In this document: in pieces, positions 58,583-64,000 of the stretch
Numbering within the stretch: position 1 is the first letter of the stretch
How the letters are laid out: each line of letters begins with the position of its first letter
The notes under the pieces: generated by a model
What the model was told of the DNA's origin: nothing
The model's input: only the letters and a program-made list of their open reading frames with translations
Databases searched by the model: none
Translations under genes and position numbers: made by a program
DNA from: Adineta steineri
Taxonomy: Eukaryota; Rotifera; Eurotatoria; Adinetida; Adinetidae
Direction: 5' to 3'
DNA length: 64,000 nt
NCBI GenBank assembly: GCA_905250115.1
Contig: CAJNOI010000072.1
Location: 248,001 to 312,000 of the forward strand

Positions 58583-59076
58583 ATGACTGATTCGGAACTT
58601 GATGCACTTCGTGCTAAACGTTTAGCTGAATTACAACAACAACAAGGTGGTGGTAATCAGAATGATAGAAATACAGGAGAAGAACAACGACAACAACAAG
58701 AAGATATGCGTAATACAATGTTAAGTTCATTATTAACACAAGAAGCACGTGCACGTTTAAATACAATTGCATTAACTAAACCAGAAAAAGGACGAATGAT
58801 TGAAGATATTCTTATCCAAAATGCTCGACGTGGTGCTTTCGGTGGCGGAAAAGTGAGATATTTAAAAAAAAACAAGACTAAAATTATAAATAAATAAATT
58901 TCTTAGGTTAGCGAAGAACAATTGAAAGGACTTTTAGAACAAGTGAGCAAAGTAACCGAAAAAACAACAAAAGTTAATGTAAGTCTATAGACTTATTGAG
59001 AATATATTCTATAATTAATTCTTATAAATTTTAGTTTGATCGACGACGTGCTGCACTTGATTCTGATTCCGATTGA
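58583..59076 (+). CDS. PDCD5: Programmed cell death protein 5
   Basis: Exons 58583-58852, 58907-58978 and 59035-59076 give 127 residues; human PDCD5 has 125. Signatures: the N-terminal helix MTDSELDALRAKRLAELQQQ, then LLTQEARARLNTIALTKPEK, GRMIEDILIQNARRGAFGGGK and the tail FDRRRAALDSDSD. It is a small helical protein with a DNA-binding-like fold, linked to apoptosis and TCP-1 chaperonin regulation in animals. AG at 58578-58579 lies three bases before ATG, suggesting a spliced-leader or 5'-UTR acceptor. Confidence 0.95.
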
Positions 59077-59664
59077 TATGACAATTCATACTTGACTATT
59101 ACACTTATTCTTTTTTTACTCATTTTTAATTGAATATGTTACATTCTTTTCTTTGCTTTGTCAATAAAAATCAATGAAATTTTTTTCTTAATTTACTATG
59201 TGAATAAAAATTAGTTATTTTCTAGATAATAATCTATTTTTTTGTGTTTATATACATTTTATCGATTGATAATCTAGTGTCTTCGTGAGTACACTTGAGA
59301 AACAATAGTAATGGGGATATCATATATATATTGAGTGCGACAGTAAATTGTTAATCATACCAGAATATGAACTCAACGAGTTTTAATTGTAAATGAGAGT
59401 CAAGTATGATTTGATACGTAACACAATACAATCACATAAAAGAAAAGACGAGCATGGTGATTGAGAAAATAGCTATCGGATTCAGATTTGAACATAAAAC
59501 ATAATGTAAGTTTGACAAATATCATCATTAAAGAATGCCTGGCATATATTCATTATTCAACAGTTTTGATGACTAGATAAAATTTTATTCACATGATCGA
59601 TAGTTGGATAACAAAACAAATCCTTAGTTTTTTTTTCTAATAAATTATAGATATGAAATAATAT
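59077..59664. other. Intergenic region
   Basis: AATAAA signals at about 59161 and 59200 follow the PDCD5 stop. Otherwise nothing recognised. Confidence 0.45.
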
Positions 59665-62600
59665 ATGATGAATGAAAATACATCTATGAAGCAACGATTA
59701 GCATCTATGGCTTATTTAAATATTGGCAATCAGAGTATCAGTGGTTCAAATCGTAGTCGTCGTTCATCATGGTCTGATTCTAAGGTACAAAACAAAATGT
59801 AACGAAAACTTTTGATCTGTATGTTTTTTCTCTTTTTAGAAAGTTTGGAATGTTGATGATGAATCAGAAAATTACTCTGATTCACGTACATTAATATTAA
59901 AAAAATTAGATATGTATTATCGTACAATCAAACGTCAAATTCTTGCTTTTCAAAGTTTAACAACTGGTCTATTCTTAAATCATCTTGGTCAAGAGAAACA
60001 TATTGCAAATGTTGTTGAAAATGTTTTTTGTGCTACTGCAGTATGGTCATTACGACAATGTTATTGTAAAATTGATAATGATCAAGGACGAGCACATGAA
60101 TTAGGACAAGCAGCTGTTAAATGTATGCGTGGAATTCTTATTTGTTGGATGAAACAATCAAATAAAGTACGAGGAATATTAATAATTCAATTAATTTTTT
60201 CTTTAAATTTAGCTTGAAGTATTTAAAGGTGAACAATCACCAAAAGATGCTTTACATTCGAAATTTAATGTAATTGATGGTAGTGAAATTGAAGGAATAG
60301 ATGAAGTTGGTCAATTACAAATATGTGCAATTTCTATTTATTTATTAACACTTGCACAAATGATTACATCAAATCTTGAAGTATAGAAAACATAAAACAT
60401 TGAGAACAATTTTACATAAATATATTTTTTCGTTTTAAGATTATTTTTTCTATTGATGAAGTTAATTTTGTGCAACAACTTGTTTTTTCAATTGAACGTG
60501 CTTATCGTACACCTGATTATGGTATTTGGGAACGAGGTAGTAAATATAATACAAATACATGTGAACTTCATGCTAGGTACGAAATATATTGGGGAAATAT
60601 TTTTCGTATTCTTATTTTTAATGTAACTTCTAGTTCAATTGGTATGGCAAAAGCAGCACTCGAAGCAATGAATGGTTTTAATTTATATGGAGAGAGAGGA
60701 GCTAGTTGGTCTGTTGTTTATGTTGATGTGGTATGAATGAAAATATATACAAAAAAATTTATTTTGACTTCCATGTATACCTATACGATTCTAGGATGCT
60801 CATAATCGAAATCGAATTACATTTGATACACTTCTTCCACGAGAATCAGCTTCAAAAGTAGCTTTATTTTTAAATTTTATATTGAATATGTATATTAATT
60901 ATTAATTTTTATAGAATACCGATGCTGCTCTATTACTAACAGTAGGTTGGCCAACATTTGCTGTACATGATGCAACACTTGTAGACAATACAGTAAGAAA
61001 ATGTATAAGAAAATTACGTGGTACACATGGTTTTAAACGTTTTCTACGTGATGGTCAATATACAGATCTAGAATCAGAAGATCAACGATTTTATCAAGAA
61101 ACTGAAATTAAAGTCCGAATTAAATTAATTAAAATATTTAAATACTTACTTTTTTCTATATAGAAATTTGATAAGAATGAATGCGAATGGCCCATGTTTT
61201 TTGCACTAATGGCAATCGATGGTAAAGAAAAATCGAAAGATAATATGTAGAGTAACACTTAATTGAAGAGAAAAAGATCAGCCATATCTTTCATAACTCA
61301 CAATGACTAAATCCGACAATCAGATTTATCTACCTGAGAAGATGGGAATCCCGAATTTCGCCAAGGGGTGGGTGGATGTCGGTCTTGTTGCTATATCGCA
61401 TCCACATCGGCACCCTCACACCCACACCCTCAAGAATATGATAAAAATAAGCATTCGATAATAGTCATGAATTAGTCAAAGTTGATTGTATTTCGTTGAA
61501 AATACAAAACGAGATTTTGAAATAATGTTGATATATAAATATATCATTTTAGGTATTTTCAAAAATAATTCAGCTCAAGTTGATGAATATCTTACTGCAT
61601 TAAATCCACTTTTACGACGAACAACTGAAGGTAAAATATATAAAATTTATAATCAAAGAATGTTTTTTAAAAATAAAATAAAAATAAAGTGACCCCAAAA
61701 AAACCTTGTCATGCGAGTTCACGTTCAAACAATTCAGAATTAAATTCACCAAAACCACGTATGATCACATTATTTAATCAATTTCTTTTCTTCTCTTCTC
61801 TATAAAACTTCTTCTATTCAAATAGTCAATAACAATTACTCGCCATTTTCTTACTCTAATACAGGAATGATTAATAAAGGTACTAATTAAATGAATATTT
61901 GACTTGCTTTTCCTATTAGTTAGTATCTTTATTTGCATATAAAATATTTCTCGCATGTTTTTAGTTTTTGATGTTAGTTAAAAATTTTTGTTCATTGAAA
62001 ATTATTTCTTCTTTTTCTAAAAGGTGATATGATGGTTCATTATTATTATGTTGATCATTTAAAACAACAAAATAGTAGTCAAAGTGATTCGAGTAATCGA
62101 AACAATGATCAACAACGAACATTTAGTTGTAGTGCAGAAGTTCTATATGGAAAATATTTCCTTTTTGGTCAATCAATTTGGATCATATGTCAATTACTTA
62201 GTAAAATTATATATTTTCATTTATTTTATAGACTAAAAAATTTAATTTTTAAGATGATAAAATTTTAACAATAAGTGATCTTGATCCAATTCGACGTTAT
62301 TTACCTCCATGTGATCGACCAAAACAAAACTCGAGATATTCATCTATACAAGTATACTTGCGTTCTTTTTTTACAAATAGTCGTTATTTTAATTTAAATT
62401 CTGAATAGGATTCATCACGTTATCAATATTCATTAAATATACCTAAAACAATATCAAATCAATCATATGATTCTAAAAAACAAACAAAAGGATCAATAAT
62501 ATCAAATGTAAAATGTTTCTTAATTATTTAAATAATATAATAATAAAATGAATCAATATCTGTTTAATTAGGTTACGTTTTCTGATCTAGTCATTCATAT

Positions 62601-64000
62601 TGTTGCTATATCTGAATCAGTTCGTTTACAACAAGTATTAGCAACATATGGTATTCAAACTCAAACACCAAAACAAATCGAACCACTTTTAATACTACCA
62701 CCAGCAGAATTAGTTAAAGTATGTTATTGATATTGTATATATATATTTTTTTTGCAATTAATTATTTTTAGGCATATGCTAATTTAGGTGCTAATAAAAA
62801 ACTTGGTTTTACTGGACGTCCTGAACGACCATTCGGTGTATTGGGTACATGTAAAGTAAATAATTGTTATTTGTGTTTTATTGATGGAAAAAATCTTTTA
62901 TTTCGTTTAGGTGTATCGCATTAGTTCAAAAACAGTTTTATGTTATCCATTAACATTTGAAACAACGGATTTTTATATGTCAAGTGATATGACTTTATTA
63001 CTAGATAATATTCGAGTAAGTATATTTATTATACACAACAAGCTTTCATAATTTAATACATCAGCGTGTACATGGGCGGAAAAGCGGCTCTTGGATCCTC
63101 AGGATTGACGAGGATCTGTGACGATCCAAAAATTTTATAGGATCCGCTTTTTCTCCCTTGAGCGCATATGTATGTTGATACTAAAAATAGGCATAACTCT
63201 TAGTAGATCGCTAGATATGCACCGAACTCAAATAGTCTGGATTTATAGGTCTGTGTAGCTTAATCGTCGAAACCTTCGATATCTAAGTCAAACTCTCAAG
63301 CGGTTTAGTGTATTTCTATAGATCGCATAGATCAAAATGACTTGTGATCAGTTCCATCTCTGTTCAATCGGCTATAGTTGGAATTCTGTTAGGTCTTTCT
63401 TCGACTCATCAGATCGTTCGCATAGTCAGAACTTAGAATCGAATGATGACCCGGAGTTAAATATAGCAGATCATTTGAATCTTAACATATGTATAATACA
63501 TTGTTGAATTTTTGTCTAGAGTGATTTAGAATTTATTACAAAATGTTGGCGTTTAAAAGGTCGACCAATTTATGTAATAATGTTACGTGAACGTCATCTT
63601 CGGTAGGAGATTTTTCGTCTATGAATATTTTGTGTATATGAATATTCGTTTTTAGCGGCCCACAAAAATCAGAACTTCTAGAATTATTAACACAAATTCG
63701 TCAAGGCAAAATTTCGTCAAGTATATGTGTACGACTTGAACGTTTACAGGTACAGATTTATCTATAGAATAATATCGATTAATTAAATAATTTTCTTTCA
63801 GACTGCTATATCAAGTGCTTGTATAGAACATCTAGACTTTTTAAATACTTCAATATGTCCACCTAGTGATTGGGAATCAGTTGCTGTAGCTGAATATAGA
63901 AATACAAATGATACTGGACATTATAAATCATTGACAGATGTTGCGAAAACACCCGTTCTTAGTGAAGATATTGATTATAATAATAATGTATGAATATATT
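59665..64000 (+). CDS. PHKB: Phosphorylase b kinase regulatory subunit beta (3' partial)
   Basis: At least 18 exons with consistent phase, running off the right edge: 59665-59784, 59840-60166, 60213-60380, 60440-60576, 60634-60730, 60795-60857, 60915-61112, 61164-61221, 61553-61630, 62024-62200, 62254-62351, 62409-62507, 62572-62718, 62772-62855, 62911-63015, 63520-63602, 63656-63749 and 63802-63987. The sequence follows the glucoamylase-like region of PHKB closely: QSPTTGLF-type start, [46 protein letters not shown], [20 protein letters not shown] and DAHNRNR; later [20 protein letters not shown]. The beta subunit scaffolds phosphorylase kinase, which activates glycogen breakdown. DAHNRNR and ERGSKYN favour beta over alpha. 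Two introns are enlarged by insertions. Confidence 0.9.
61222..61552 (+). other. PHKB intron carrying a hairpin element
   Basis: A 331-bp intron among neighbours of 45-80 bp. The extra length centres on the telomere-like hairpin at 61363-61434. Confidence 0.65.
61363..61434. repeat. Telomere-like hairpin element 11
   Basis: The left arm is AAGGGGTGGGTGGATGTCGG. The right side is CATCCACATCGGCACCC, then TCACACCCACACCCTCAAG. The right arm is partly doubled. Confidence 0.75.
63016..63519 (+). other. Enlarged PHKB intron with inverted repeat
   Basis: A 504-bp intron. At 63071-63098 GGGCGGAAAAGCGG...GGATCC is mirrored at 63140-63163 (GGATCCGCTTTTTCTCCC), an imperfect inverted repeat of about 90 bp in total, likely the remains of a small element. 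The rest is unassigned. Confidence 0.5.

Noticed and set aside
7631..61434. Hairpin elements interpreted as a CRISPR array
   Set aside because: The copies are far apart, variable, and in a eukaryotic intron-rich genome.
61690..61880. Possible extra PHKB exons (a [12 protein letters not shown] stretch and a 15-nt micro-exon)
   Set aside because: The acceptor is poor, and joining 61630 directly to 62024 gives [13 protein letters not shown], which matches PHKB spacing better.

Overview
The window is nuclear DNA from an AT-rich eukaryote with short spliceosomal introns. The best fit is a bdelloid rotifer, Rotaria-like (inference). The grounds are a large set of NHL-repeat genes, two tandem R-S-E ADP-ribosyltransferase/TPR genes, CBM1-like cysteine-rich modules of fungal type, TGTGGG-like repeat motifs (the telomeric unit reported for bdelloids), and ordinary animal genes (RPS16, TMEM209, PDCD5, LAGE3/Pcc1, PHKB, a bHLH-PAS factor).

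Region 1 (1-34 kb) is a young, repeat-rich accessory region. It holds five copies of a six-bladed NHL beta-propeller exon cassette, at 1185, 11293, 21643, 26860 and 32978. Every copy is entered through a phase-1 intron whose 3' part is conserved between copies. Following the splice phases, four copies join different upstream modules: a caspase-like domain that has lost its catalytic Cys, with an ART/PARP-like exon added after the propeller (8788-14411); an SNTX-like plus neuronal-calcium-sensor EF-hand protein (16537-22550, 5' end in the gap); a FAD-monooxygenase plus Rossmann-like protein with one in-frame TGA (24322-27773); and a short 17-residue leader (30260-33960). The first copy has no upstream exon inside the window. 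I read the cluster as a modular propeller-receptor family built by segmental duplication and phase-1 exon shuffling, possibly in recognition or defence.

The same region carries a decayed twitchin/titin-like pseudogene (3553-7626). About 1.5 kb of its 5' part is repeated almost perfectly at 14933-16436, immediately before a 100-N gap, so that repeat is either very recent or an assembly artefact.

Region 2 (36-64 kb) is gene-dense and mostly conserved housekeeping: TMEM209 (-), RPS16 (+), a B-box-like protein (+), two ART/TPR paralogues (-), a broken CBM1-like cysteine-rich gene (-), a small membrane protein (+), a thioredoxin-like membrane protein (-), LAGE3/Pcc1 of KEOPS (-), two unknowns (-), a bHLH-PAS factor (-), a Ly6/uPAR protein (-), PDCD5 (+) and the 5' part of PHKB (+, running off the window).

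Scattered through both regions are about eleven copies of a 45-75 bp hairpin-like element with a G/T-rich telomere-like left arm and a C/A-rich right arm. Two hAT-like MITEs and one 36-bp-TIR element are also present.
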